A stretch of 64,000 nt of DNA, from contig CM043944.1 of the NCBI GenBank assembly GCA_014529385.2, forward strand, positions 65,678,248-65,742,247, read 5' to 3'. Positions within the stretch are counted from its first letter, which is position 1, and each line of letters opens with the position of its first letter. The stretch is from Adiantum capillus-veneris. Lineage: Eukaryota > Streptophyta > Polypodiopsida > Polypodiales > Pteridaceae. The notes under the pieces were generated by a model. That model saw only the letters and a program-made list of their open reading frames with translations, made no database searches and was not told the origin of the DNA. Both the position numbers and the translations under genes were made by a program. Shown in pieces: positions 22,641 to 33,552 of the stretch.

Positions 22641-23460
22641 ATGAAAAAGACTATGTTGTGCGTTACACAGCCGTTGAGGGAAAAGGTTATGACTGATTGC
22701 CACTGTCCACCTTTTACGGGTCACCGCAGCATTGCTACCACCATGAAAGGGGTAGAGAGAGATTTCTTTTGGCGGAGACTGAAGAAGGATGTGGAAGAGT
22801 TTGTGCGCAGTTGCTTGGTATGCTAGAAGGTCAAGTTTGACAGGCATAAGGCACAGGGATTGTTACAGCCTTTACCCATACCCACCCACCCGCCCCTGGG
22901 AAAATATTGAAATGGATTTCATTTTTTTTTATCTCCCGAGAATACAGAATGATCACGATGATTTTCCGATTACATGGCACGCCTGAGACGATTGTCTCCG
23001 ACAGAGACCCCAGATTTATGAGTTTGTTTTGGAAGGCAATTTGGGAGAACATTGGGACGCGGTTGCAGTTCTCGTCATCGTTCCACTTGCAGACTGACGG
23101 GCAATTTGAGATTGCCAATTCAGTGATTTTAGATTTATTGAAGTCTTGTATCTCGCATCAGAAGACTCAATGGGAAAAGAACTTACCTTTGGTGGAATTT
23201 GCCTACAATAACACGATACACTCTTCGACGGGGAAGACGCCATGAGAGATTGTTGAAACTGCTGCGAAGGTTCCATCCTTCCTGAGCACGAAAGATTAGA
23301 AATTTGAAGCGGATGAATATTCGCGAGATTTGGATATGGCTTTTGCCAAGGTTCACGAGACTTTACAGAAGTCTCAAGAACGACAGAAAAAGGCAGCGGA
23401 TCGCCATCGTCGCGACTGGAAACTGAAGGAGGATGATTGGGTGCTCTTACTTTTGAGAAG
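22638..23460 (+). pseudogene. integrase of family B copy 1
   Basis: The HHCC zinc-binding region is readable ([25 protein letters not shown], then CAVAWY*KVKFDRHK with a TAG at 22825 in place of CAG). The core is damaged by deletion: the first catalytic Asp region (MDFIFF) is joined close to the second (VSDRDPRFMSLFWKAIW, about 22990), losing roughly 60 residues compared with element D. The third box (QTDGQFEIANSVILDLLKS, 23090) has the usual catalytic Glu. TGA and TAG stops occur near 23243 and 23297. The integrase is dead. Confidence 0.85.
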
Positions 23461-23869
23461 GCACGCCTAAGAAAAAAAAAAGGGAAAGGAGAGGCTTTTT
23501 CCAAAGCTTAGTATGTGATACTACGGACCTTTCCAGATTACTGACAAGATAAATGATGTCTCCTTCCGATTGGACCTGCCAGATACTTGGAGGATTCATA
23601 ATGCATTGCATGTGAGTCTCTTGAACCCTGTTAAGGGTGATGTGCCTGATGATGGGGAGCCTGATGAGCAACCCGAAGTGGAAGAAAACGAGGAGATCCT
23701 TGTTCCTGAACAGATTTTGGCACATAATGATACGAAGAAAGGTAAAGTCCGAAGGCGGTTCTTGGTTAAGTTCAAGAACTTTCCTGCATTTGATGCGAAG
23801 TGGATGGAGGAGGAGGACCTAGCAGATACTCCTCGGATTGTGAAACTTTACCTCGATGTTTTGGTTTAG
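23461..23869 (+). pseudogene. chromodomain C-terminus of family B copy 1
   Basis: After the integrase C-terminal part (KLSM..YYGPFQITDKINDVSFRLDLPDTWRIHNALHVSLL) comes a chromodomain at about 23710-23865. It has the VRRRFLVKFKNFPAFDAKWMEEEDL pattern and ends in a YLDVLV stretch before a TAG. In chromoviruses this domain, fused to integrase, is thought to steer insertion toward particular chromatin. The frame 23570-23869 is open. Confidence 0.88.
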
Positions 23870-24475
23870 CATAGTCTACTCCAAACGGAACCCAGAAACT
23901 CAGCTTGGCCGAAGATCTGGTGCAGTGGGATGCACAAGAGGGGAGTCGCTCCACTCCTTTGTCAACAGATGCCTCGATTTTGATACTAAAGTCACTGATG
24001 TCTCTTTGAGCTTCAGGGATACTGAGAGCTGACAGTATTCTGCTGGATGACTTTATGAAATGGAATTCCTGATTATGATACTGATTTGTTCTTGACTTCT
24101 TGTGAGTGCAGGAACTGATAGCCGAAATGACTGCAGCATTTTGGTCTGATTGATCTCGAATAGACATGGTTGCAATAGGGGTTAGTCAATCGGACATCGA
24201 TGAGGTCCCGATTGGACCTAGATGTGATTGCTAGCTACATTGCCGATAAATCATGGTCTAAGATCCGAATGAATGTTGAATGTCATGTGATGTCCTGTGA
24301 TGTCTGGTGATGTCCTGTGATGTCGTGTGATGTGACTGTCGATTTTGTACATGTGCTAGATGTGTGTTCCTAGTACGTAGGTACTAACAGTCAGTGTCTG
24401 CTAAGACGGTTTATGGCTTTTGTCGGTTTTGCAGGCGTAATCGCGGTCGATTACAATGCTTTCAAGAGGGGGGTA
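23870..24475 (+). repeat. 3' untranslated region of family B copy 1 with TGTGATGTC repeats and polypurine tract
   Basis: No coding sequence. A short minisatellite of TGTGATGTCC-type units occupies about 24285-24345. The polypurine tract TTCAAGAGGGGGGTA (24461-24475) directly precedes the 3' LTR. Confidence 0.8.
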
Positions 24476-25040
24476 TGTCACAAAGTGATGACGTGGCGGA
24501 CAGCAAAAACCCTAATTTCTGCCAGAAACCCTAAAATTCCTGCAAACCCTAATTTTTGCCAAAAACCCTAAATTCCGGAAATCGCGGAGGCAGATTATTA
24601 ATTTTTTTTTTTTTTTTTTTGGAAAATGATGAGCGACGCGAATTTTGCTTTTGCTTTTTTTTTATAAAAAAAAAGAGAAAAGACTCTCTAAGAGAGAGAG
24701 AGAACTGATGCTTTTGATTTTAAAAGCTTTTGGGGCTCTGCTTTTGGGGCTCTGCTTTTGGGCATCCCTTGTAACCTTTAAATTAATGGTGAGGGCCTCA
24801 CTTCTCAGAGCATCTGGACGCAGAGTCTGAGAGTGAAACCCTAACCGCTCTCTTGTAATTTGATGATTGATTAATACAAAAAGAAATACCGAAAGGGGCG
24901 CCAGTCTTTGGGGCCAATATCTCTAGGCACGGAACTCCGCCGGGCCAGTGCAAATCTATTGTGATCTGTGAATTGTTTTGAAGTGGTTATTTGGTGCTGT
25001 CGCGGTTGATTCTTGACTTGGAGTGTCCAAGTTTGTTACA
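24476..25040 (+). repeat. family B 3' LTR (copy 1)
   Basis: 565 bp, almost identical to the 5' LTR. The visible differences are in the T-tract, one duplicated GGGGCTCTGCTTTT unit near 24735 and a few substitutions. The 35-bp motif is at 24884-24918. Confidence 0.95.
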
Positions 25041-25045
25041 TTCCC

Positions 25046-25355
25046 CTTGTTTCTCTGGTCGCTCATTGAGAGCGGACCGTGCACTTAGCTGCCGGTCAAT
25101 CTACTTGAGGTGGGAAAAAGAAACCTTGGTGTGAGTGCAAGGCTGCCAAGGGGTGCGCCCACGGAAAAGAGCAAAATTCGGGTGAAGAGAAGATTCTTCT
25201 CTAACACAAATTGCAAGCGAAAGAAGAACCTCAAGAACTCAAGAATCTCAAGAACCCAAGATCCTCTTGACCCCTAAGAACCTCAAGACCCTCAAGAACC
25301 CAAGACCCACAAGAACCCAAGTTTCTCGTGAACTTAAGAATCAAGACTTCAGTGG
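25046..25355 (+). other. leader of the complete family C element (resumes after family B)
   Basis: Continues the leader broken at 18477, matching 6860-7167 of copy 1 (GCTCATTGAGAGCGGACCGTGCACTTAG and onward), and includes the CAAGAACC repeats at 25225-25340. Confidence 0.85.
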
Positions 25356-26502
25356 ATGGCCATCACCCGAAGCGGAATGGATACTTCGCATGGGAGTGGC
25401 GAAGAAGAGTTTTCCCAACCAGGAGGTTTTTCTGACCCTCCCCCTTCCCCATCTACGCCAAGGATTGCACTAATTCCTATGGAGGCTTTGGAGCAAATGT
25501 TTATGGACAGGAAGTTAGAACGCGAAGAAAGAAAAACAGAAATACAGCGTGAACACGAAGAAAGAATGGCAGCCATAGAGCATGAGCACAACGAAAGGAA
25601 AGACTCCTTGTTCCGATTCTTTTCTCAAGTGCAGGCACACATGCAAGAGATTCGGGAAAAGGAGACTCTCTGTCTCTTCTTCTCCTCAACAAGACACATA
25701 GGAATTACATGATTTGCATGATAATGACAAGCATGATGAATTGTATGACAATGACAAGCATGATGATTTGCATGATGATCAAGATGTGATTTCTCACAAG
25801 CATGATGATTTGCATGAAGATGATGTGATTGTTCACAAGGTTGATGGGTTAGTTGATACTTTCTCTAGTGAAGCTAACCTCATTGCAGATTCGATCAATC
25901 ATGAAGAACCGATCTTGGCTCTCGAGTCAAGGTCCACAGAACCCCCACAGGAAGATTCGATCAAACATGAAGAACCGATCTTGGCTCTCGAGCCTAGGTC
26001 CAAAGAACCCCCAAAGGAAGTACTATGTGTTTGCATGATTAGTCAACACGCATTGTTCAAGTGTTTCATTCATGATGCTTTCTTGTATTTTAGTCACCGT
26101 CTTTATGTGATCCCTTTTCATAGGCATGACATATTGTATGTTGAGCACGATTTACTCATGAATGAGCACGGATGTATGTGGATTTCTCATGAAAAGCTGA
26201 AAAGTATGCATTCACGGAAGTCACATTTTATGTCTTTTCCTTGGCACGATACAGTCGTAGAAAGAGCACAAGAAGGATTGAGCATCAAGCATCGGCATGT
26301 CCATTGTGTGCTACAGTTGATTGATTTAGATCAAAAAGACAAGATTCGATCCCATTGTTTGCGTGTGTTTGATAAACGGTCTGGCACTCCGTCTCTATGT
26401 TCATCTACATCGTATGCACAGTCTTTAGAGAAGACAAGAGCTTTTCTAGTCACTTTACATGGAGTGGGTCTGTTCATGTTTTTGTGTTGGAAGTGGTTTT
26501 AG
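25356..26502 (+). pseudogene. gag N-terminus plus conserved tail ORF of the complete family C element
   Basis: 25356-25712 encodes a MAITRSGMDTSHG start, a Pro-rich stretch and an Arg/Glu coiled coil. It then jumps, without capsid or protease, to the codons that in copy 1 lie just after the protease (EKETL..SS). A TGA at 25710 is followed at once by an open frame of 262 codons (25714-26502): His/Asp repeats, a doubled SINHEEPILALE.RS.EPP unit, then the tail (HALFKCFIHDAFLYFSHRLYVIPFHRH, HDLLMNEHGCMWIS, ERAQEGLSIKHRHVH, QLIDLDQKDKIRSH, LFMFLCWKWF). It has no resemblance I can name. Conservation of the long tail in two independent copies suggests it was once under selection; its function is unknown. 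Confidence 0.75.
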
Positions 26503-26760
26503 GAATTTTCAACCTCAGAGATTCTTGAAGAAGGTAGACGCATGGCTATAGACGAAGTGGAAGCATTGAAGATGACTTTGTTTTCGGCGCGGCCCAAAGA
26601 AGAAGACATCATAGACCTTTAAGAAGTTTAAGTATCACACGACCCACGCATCATAGTGGGCCGGCGAAGAGTCCTTCCCAGGATTCTTCCAGATCCTATT
26701 GGCGATCTCCCTTGACGCCATACAGTTTGGTACCAATACCTCACTTTGAAAAGGAGGTGA
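26503..26760 (+). other. 3' untranslated region and polypurine tract of the family C element
   Basis: Contains a decayed continuation matching minus-strand 10353-10620, and ends in TTTGAAAAGGAGGTGA (26745-26760) immediately before the LTR. Confidence 0.75.
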
Positions 26761-28018
26761 TGTCACGTGACACATCCAATCCTATGTGTGCGTGAACAAG
26801 CTACATCATGACTAGGGTTCAGTTCAGTCAAGTCAGTCTAGAATAGGAAGTGATCTGGCACTTTTGTGAGTCTGTTCGCAGACCGTGTATGTCGAGGCAC
26901 TTAGATTAGATTCATGTCCTCTGGTTGCACATAGCATGATCATCAGATTCCCTTCAGAACCCATCAGGAGCATTTTTACAATGCATAGACATATTTTCCC
27001 TATTTTTGACATTTTTCACTTATTATTTTTAAGTGACTTTTGTTGGAAACTAGGTAGGGCAAATTAGCAAGTGAAGTATATAAGAAAACCTAGCGCTAGC
27101 ACTTTCTGGCAGAAGAGGCAGTAGGAACAGTTTGTTCAACACAAGCAACTTCTCAGCAAGACTCCCATCAGCATTGGATGCCTAGTGTTTTTGCAACACA
27201 GCACAAGGCTAGCGTTTTACATCAAGAACCCAGATCAGCCAGCGTTTTTGCATCTGCACAGCAGCCTGGCGACAGCAGAGGACAAATCAGCCCTAACGAT
27301 AGTGGTTTGCACCAACAGACTCACAACGTTTTTGTAGCAGGAACCATTTTCAGCCCTAGCATTCTTGGATCAGCATACCATCCTAGCGTTTTGCAGATCC
27401 TTTGCGACGGAACATTTAGAAGCATCAGCGTTTTCCGTTTTCAGCAGTTAGAACCCGCAGTAGAACCCCCGAACCTCGTAGATCTCACCTTCCCGCAGTA
27501 GATCCTCGTCGCACGGTCAGATCCATTGAAGTTTGCAACTTCAGCCTGGAAAACGCAGATTTCAGCATCTGCGTTTTCAGCGTGTCGTCGTCGCATAGTC
27601 GCCATCGACATTGTCATCGACATAGAGTCAGAATTCAGCAGATAAAGATTTGCAGATTTTAGCCCTTAGAGTTTTCAGATTTCAGCCCGTCTTGTCGTCG
27701 TCCTCATCGTCGTCAACATCGTCGGCAAGTCCAAAGCATTGTAGAGATTTGTGCAATCAATAGTAGACTGCTCTCGCCATAGAGAGTGGGGCCTTCGGAG
27801 GAGGGTTTCACAACAATTTTGGTGTCGTATTCTTCTCTCTCTATCTCTCCGTCTCAGCACTTTCATTTACAGTGTTTATCCACTTTGTTTGTGTCCATTG
27901 CACTTTCTCACTAAAGGAACGGAAGGCTCTCCCTTCCGTAAGTAAAAGGAACCCTTGAGCACAGTTTGGAGCACTCATCTTGAGCAAAGTTCAACGTTCA
28001 CTTCCGTTGCACCTTACA
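26761..28018 (+). repeat. family C 3' LTR (complete copy)
   Basis: 1,258 bp from TGTCACGTGACA to TTACA, with a TATA box at 27077-27084. It is about 150 bp longer than the 5' LTR, mainly because it keeps a segment near 27800-27900 (TTCTTCTCTCTCTATCTCTCC...) that the 5' LTR has lost. GTGGG follows. Confidence 0.93.
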
Positions 28019-28023
28019 GTGGG

Positions 28024-29139
28024 GGGACTTGTGTCATAGATCCCGACCCAATAGCTCTTGAGACTGGCCACTGGAGACTGTGGGCTTAGGAGAGCTGTCC
28101 ACTGGCACGAGTATAGTGGAATCCTGGAGAGTGGCTTTGGAGGGACCCTTTCTCCTCACCAGACCATCCAGGTGTCCCTTTCTTTCAGTACACTGTTCGA
28201 TTGGGACGTCACATACTGGCAACGCAGAGAGAGACTCGTCCTGTTGCAGCATCTCATTGGCAGGAGGAGGGTCTCACAACTGAGTTCTTGGCAGCTTTTT
28301 GGGAGAGGTCGTGGGACTCCAGACAGCCGAGGCGTGTCACTTTGTTCCAGTGGCTGGTTGCAGTTGCACACTGAGCTACAGCAGTTGGGAGTTGGCTTGT
28401 ACATAGTGGTCTCTCAGCCGCATGTGCAGCTTGTGACCATCTTGTGGAGAGTCAGCGTCACTGTCTCTGGGATTGTCCTTTGGCACAACAGGTGTGGCTT
28501 CGTGTTCTTCGGCTGATGCCAGCTCTTTCCACAGCTCAATAGTACACTTGGAGGGCATCTGCTTGGTCCACTCTTACGGGCGCGGCACTTCAGTTTGAGC
28601 TATCCTCCACCAGTAGGATGATAGTGATGCAGGGGGATCGACCCACCCTCCAGCCTGCTACAGAGCTTACTCCACAGGAGTGGTGTAGTGAGAGAGAGGA
28701 GTGTTGGGAGCTCATCAGCAACCTGACACTCTGGTTCATCTGGCGGGCCCGCTGCTTCCGCATCTTCGAGGCTCGCCTTGTACCACCAGCAGAGACTGTT
28801 TGGGATCTTTGGCTAGAGCTGATCCATACTCTCAGAGGATAGTTCGAGAGACTCCAAGGCAGTTCCGTCCGCATGCGGGAGCGCATAGAGGCTTTCCTTC
28901 GACTTTGGCGTCCTGGACCTTTTTTCATTATGGTCCAGGGTGTGCTCAGATGGCACTACTGTCCACTTGTGTGGCTTTTCCCTCCTCCCATTTCTTGATT
29001 TAGCCTCATTGTACATATGTTGTTTTTTCATTGGGAGAGTCTCCCCATCATGCTTGTTGTAGCCCTCTCTTGTAGAGGTGGTTGTAGCCCTATGGGCTGT
29101 TTCATTAACTAATAGAAGGATTTTTTTCTTGGAAAAAAA
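28024..29139 (+). pseudogene. LINE ORF2, second part: C-terminal region and 3' end
   Basis: The LINE resumes directly after the GTGGG duplication. Frames are broken, but the C-terminal region is recognisable at 28618-28842 (PQEWCSEREECWELISNLTLWFIWRARCFRIF, the Trp/Arg-rich end typical of plant L1 ORF2). The 3' untranslated region ends about 29100-29139 with ...GAAGGATTTTTTTCTTGGAAAAAAAG, a short A-rich tail. No clear LINE target-site duplication was found. Confidence 0.75.
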
Positions 29140-29315
29140 GAACTCTCTCTACGCTTCTCTCTCTTTCTCTCTCTACGCTTGAAAACCAGCTTTCTCTCTC
29201 TGCCCTCTTTCTCTCTCTATGCAACTTTTTCCTCTTTCTCTCTCTAATCTTTTTTGCTTCTCTCTCTACGCCGCCTTATTTCCTTTCACTCTCTCTCTAC
29301 GCCTTCTCCTTTCCT

Positions 29316-29361
<46 letters not shown>

Positions 29362-29569
29362 GCTCGGACAACAAGGGGGGGGGGGGGGCGCGTCAACAGG
29401 GGCAACAGGGCGAGAGCAAGGGCGCGAGAGAAGGCCTAGGCTGAGGCGCGGGGTTGTAGGGCGGGAGTAGCAGTAGGGGCAGCAGCGGGAGCAGGGGTGG
29501 CGTAGCGCGAGGCGACAGGGGGTGGGGGGGAGGGGGGAGCGCGCGTGGGAGCAAGGGCAGCAGGGCAGG

Positions 29570-29634
<65 letters not shown>
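29140..29634. repeat. CTCTCTACGC repeats, (TC)n, G-run and (GA)n microsatellites
   Basis: Degenerate CTCTCTCTACGC units (29142-29300) lead into (TC)n at 29319-29358, a 14-base G-run at 29375-29388, a G-rich GGGGCAGCAGGG stretch, and (GA)n at 29573-29635. Such tracts are unstable. No gene. Confidence 0.9.
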
Positions 29635-29637
<3 letters not shown>

Positions 29638-30297
29638 GGGCCAAAAGATGGGCTAGTCCCCCCCCCAACCACAAACGTAAAAATATCTCTATTACTGGGG
29701 AGAAGTCTATGTCTATGCAAGCACTTGAACCAAACGTATTACAATGCTCGTTCTAAAAGAAGACTCGATGGTTCGTGGAAGCCTCAACTTCCTATTCCTA
29801 GGGCAAGACCCTATCCCAAGGAACCTCCGTTCCTTATTCTGAATCCTCGAGAACCAAGGTACGGCCTCTGGATCTCACCTTCCAGACTCAAGGCATGATA
29901 TCCTTGCAACTCTTTTCCGACTTTGTTCCAGAGTCCTCTTCCTACTAAATAATTCTCCTTTCCTAGAAGCGAAGTCCTTCCTTGGGAATCTCAACTTCTT
30001 TATCCCAACTCGAGAGTGTACCACTCTCATATCCGTGGACCTATTCCCAAACTCAGGGTGCGAAACCCTTGGGCTGATCTGACTCTATTTTCTCAGAGCG
30101 CTTTTCTCTTGCAGAGGCTCATGCCTTCCTCTTCTCCTACTCCCTCGCGAAGAGGAAGTACACTTGCAAACAAACACTCAAAAGATCATAACAAGAAAAA
30201 CGTTACCTTCGAGGTCTCGACGCTCAGAACACAACTCGGTTCTTGAAACTTCCTCAGAAGAGATCTCGTTGTAGAGAACATTCTCTTCCAATCCTAC
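29635..30297. other. unassigned sequence left of element D
   Basis: Short frames only (for example 30016-30246 on the plus strand), none with a domain I recognise. It is continuous with 39013 onward if element D and one copy of CCTAC are removed, so both sides belong to the same older unit. Confidence 0.4.
30293..30297. repeat. target-site duplication CCTAC of element D (left)
   Basis: CCTAC here and at 39008-39012 brackets the element. Confidence 0.92.
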
Positions 30298-31768
30298 TGT
30301 CACCAGCGTGTGACTACTATTTATCCTTTTTGTTGATTTCTTTCTTATTATCTATTTACTTTCACTTTTTGGAAACGCCCCTCGAGAAATCTAACTGCCT
30401 TGCATTGCATAGCTAGTGTGGAAATATCCAGAGGGAGTCCAGGCTTGAGGGCAAGAGAGCACTAAGGTTGGACAAGGACTATGGTTAGCCAAAGTGGGGT
30501 CATTGACTAGCCAAAGTGGAATCCTTTGCTACAGAGGTTACATTTCAGTTCTGGATGTGGCTGCAATGTACAAAGGGGGTCAGATGACCTAGAAAGATAC
30601 AATGGCAGCATCTCCTAAAATTTAGGGAACTGCTATTTTGGGACTTGAAAATGTGTTTGCGTCATTACCTCCGGAATGACAAGGGGAACATTTTCTTACT
30701 CTGCCTTGAAGTCAACTGGGCAACCGGTTGGGAGATTTTAAGCGGCAACCCCGAAACGGGAAAATGCTTATAAATGTGCCAAGTGGCACCTTCTGGTGCA
30801 CTTTCCTCATGCAAGAGAAGGGGGGGCTGAATTTTAAGTTGGGAGAGGCTCATTTTCAGCCTATCACAGGTTAAGAGCTATGGAGTGCTTGCTTTCCCTC
30901 CTATGTACAGTGCGGTGCCAGGAGTGATGCCCTGCACGCTATGCATTGCCCTCTCTCTCCTCTATGGCAGTATGTTATGCCCCACTAGTGGGCTTTTCAT
31001 TTGACCAATTACAGTTGTGTGGGTTCATGCGCGATTGCCGAGGCAAGAGCCTCTTGCACAGGTACTGGATTAGCTAGCGGCTAATCCCCCGCAGGTACAG
31101 GTGATTCGGAGAGGTTTCACGCTTGAAATCTCGTCCGATTCAAAGGGCAAGTAGCCCTACAGGTGCGGGAGCTCGAGGACTTGCTACGGATGCGACCGGC
31201 ACGCGAAACGGAGCCCGAAACAGTAAATTACAGCCTGCTGTGTATTTTTGCAGGTTTAGGGTTTTGGCCCTAAACGGACCCTAATACCCCCAGGAGGTTC
31301 GGGGACGCAAGGGGACCGCTGTACAGGCGATCTGGCGCATTTTCAGGGCTGAAAACAGAGAATTCAGCGTGCTGCAGATTCTCGCCAGGTTTTGCAAAGT
31401 GCCCGTATGCGTCGGGAAGGTCAGTCAATGTGTGGGAATACTGACTGTGAAGGGTTCTAGTATAGTTATGCTGTCGAAATCAGGCCAGAACAGTCAAAAT
31501 TCAGCCAAGGTTGTGCGGGGTAGCTTGGAAAGAACCACATCGTTTATTCCCTCTTTTAAACAATAAAGAAATACCGAAAGGGGCGCCTAAGTTAGGGGCC
31601 AATCTGGTGTCGGACTTCTCATACAGGTGCATTCTAGCATCTGTATCCCATTCCCCTCTCTTGTGTCATTATAGCACAGGTAAAATAGACGACTAATAAT
31701 GGGTGAAAGCTAAATCAAGGTTTGAAGTAAAGTCTACTGCCCTTTTTGGATTGAACAGGCCGGTACCA
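30298..31768 (+). repeat. family D 5' LTR
   Basis: 1,471 bp, from TGTCACCAGCG to GGTACCA. The end was fixed by the CCTAC duplication after the matching 3' LTR. It holds a TATA box at 30768-30775, an AATAAA at 31562 and the 35-bp motif at 31569-31603. Confidence 0.92.
30768..30775 (+). promoter_or_regulatory. TATA box in family D LTR
   Basis: TTATAAAT, conserved at the same LTR position in the 3' LTR (near 38006). Confidence 0.6.
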
Positions 31769-31920
31769 TGGTTCCATCGACGGGATTAAATCACTTTTTC
31801 CCATAGAAGTGAGCCTCGGTCAGGTTGGGCTTGAAGACACAGGGGATCATAGACCAGACACAGGGGATCATAGACCAGACACAGGGAATTGCAATTAGGG
31901 TTGACAGGCCAGATGATGTG
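31769..31920 (+). other. family D leader and presumed primer site
   Basis: TGGTTCCATCGACGGG starts right at the LTR end and is the presumed primer site. It is not the Met-tRNA site used by B and C. A 21-bp unit around ACACAGGGGATCATAGACCAG is repeated at about 31838-31887. Confidence 0.5.
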
Positions 31921-33552
31921 ACTGAAGAGGTTTCCTCTTCACAGGGTCAACAGACACATGAAGTGGGTGAGTCCTCATGACCACCACAGACGGATGATGA
32001 TATATTCAGGACCCAGTTGGCTACTGCTGTGGCTATGTTCACACAAGTAATGCAGAATCCGAGGTTTTTAGCCTTTCTGCAACCTCCTGTTCCGTCTCAG
32101 CAAGTTGGGTCACTGGATCGTATTTAGAAGCCTGTTAAGGCTCAAGCACAGGTGATTCATACTGCACAGTCAATGGAAACGCCTGTACTCTTGACGGAGA
32201 ACATGCAGTCTCCACAACCTGTGCCTAAGGTGCAAGAACAGGTGGCTGAGATGCCAGTCTTTCAAGCTTTACCAGCTCAGACCGCCACCTTTCAGCAGCC
32301 TATAGTTGGTTCTAATGGGCAGGGAAGCAACCTACAGGCTATGCAACAGGTTTTCCCACCACCTTCAGTACACCTTGGCTATTTTGGAGGTGGATCGGTA
32401 TTCCAGAGCATGGCTGGTCATGCACCTGAAAATCAGTTTTACACGCCAGGAATAGTGTTCGGGGGTGCTCAAACGATGATGCCTAACCCCATGTATGGTG
32501 TCACGGGCATGCTACCAGGGTTTCAAAGCACTCAGGGCCAATTTGAGATGCCACGGGCAAATTTTGGTATGGCTGGAATTACAAATCAGCAGCCAAATAT
32601 GGCATTTCCAGGTCAACTTAATTGCGGTCAGGGAACACAAATGAACCCTAACAGTGTTCCATGTTTCAGTCACTTCCATATGACAATTTAACGCCGCTGG
32701 AGAAGCCAACTCCGTACAAAGAAGGTGGCAAAGGTGTGTCATTCACGACCTTTACAGGGTTTGATGACAGGAAGAAGGCTCTCTCATTCCTCCAGCAGTT
32801 TGACAAGGCCTATGCAGGGGGAAACTTTACAGAGGCTTCAAAGGTCCGCAAGGCAGCCACTTTCTTGACAGGGAATGCGGGACAATGGTGGACAACTTTA
32901 TTGCTTCCAAGGGCATCCGTACACATGGATTTACTTCAAGCAGATTTTTGTAGCAGCATGGTTATCTGATGACTTTGAAGCAGATGTCATGATAGAATGG
33001 CACCAGCTTAATGCTGCTACTTGCAAGAATCTGGATGACTACAATCGGAAGTTTTGGAAAGCTCTACTTCCAGTAACTTCCTATAGGTTTGTGCCATTGA
33101 CAGAACAGATTGAAAAATACTATTGTGGCCTACCCAAAGGATTGAGAAAATACTGCACGAAGACCAAAGTCACTACTTTGACGCAGCTCATCGAGGTAGC
33201 AAACACTGGCAATGGTTTGCTCAAGGGAGAAGATTGTGAATTCAATACTGGCGTCAAGGAAGGATCAGCCAAGACAAATTCAGCGAAGAAGTATGTTCCC
33301 AAGGAGGCTCCGAAAGTGACTCAGGAGCCAGCCAACGCAGGGAAAGGCAAAGCTACGGCTGAATCAGAAAAGGGACCAGCGAAGAAATGGAAAAGACGTT
33401 TTCCTCGCAAGTCGGAAGAGCAAAAGAAGGTCCTGAGGACATAGAACAAATGCTTTATATGTGAGCAGCCTGGCCACATTGCTTACAATTGTCCTACAAA
33501 GAAAAGGCCAGCTGATTCTGAAGACAAGGAGGACAAGAAAGGAAAGAAGCCC
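31921..33552 (+). pseudogene. gag of family D
   Basis: The N-terminal part (frame of 32152-32691, readable upstream to about 31930 across a TAG near 32127) is Gln/Pro-rich and low in charge. The capsid fold runs from 32661 (FTTFTGFDDRKKALSFLQQFD, ATFLTGNAGQWWTTLLL), changes frame near 32900, and continues to 33444 (FVAAWLSDDFEADVMIEWHQL, LTEQIEKYYCGLPKGLRKY). After a TAG near 33442 (in place of CAG by its context) comes the zinc knuckle CFICEQPGHIAYNC near 33453. A Lys-rich stretch links it to the protease frame. Particle protein; two or three lesions. Confidence 0.85.

Larger units (their letters stand above)
18478..25040 (+). mobile_element. complete family B chromovirus (copy 1)
   Basis: A 6,563-bp Ty3/Gypsy element with two 565-bp LTRs (18478-19042 and 24476-25040), a primer site and polypurine tract, gag, pol and a C-terminal chromodomain. 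TTCCC is duplicated at 18473-18477 and 25041-25045. It lies in the leader of the family C element: the C leader resumes at 25041. The two LTRs differ at only a handful of positions by eye, so the insertion is recent, yet the coding region carries many stops. Confidence 0.95.
17183..28018 (+). mobile_element. complete family C LTR retrotransposon, split by a family B element
   Basis: It has LTRs at 17183-18293 and 26761-28018, a primer site at 18295, a polypurine tract before 26761 and matching GTGGG duplications. Without the family B insertion (18478-25040 plus the duplicated TTCCC) it would be about 4.3 kb. It carries only the gag-tail fusion ORF, so it is a non-autonomous element. It entered the LINE first; family B came later. 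Confidence 0.93.

Noticed and set aside
22831-23118. Minus-strand frames opposite the family B integrase
   Set aside because: Shadow of the plus-strand integrase; no independent motif.
29219-29898. Leu/Ser-repeat and Glu/Arg-repeat frames around the CT and GA tracts
   Set aside because: Purely translations of dinucleotide repeats; present in many frames.
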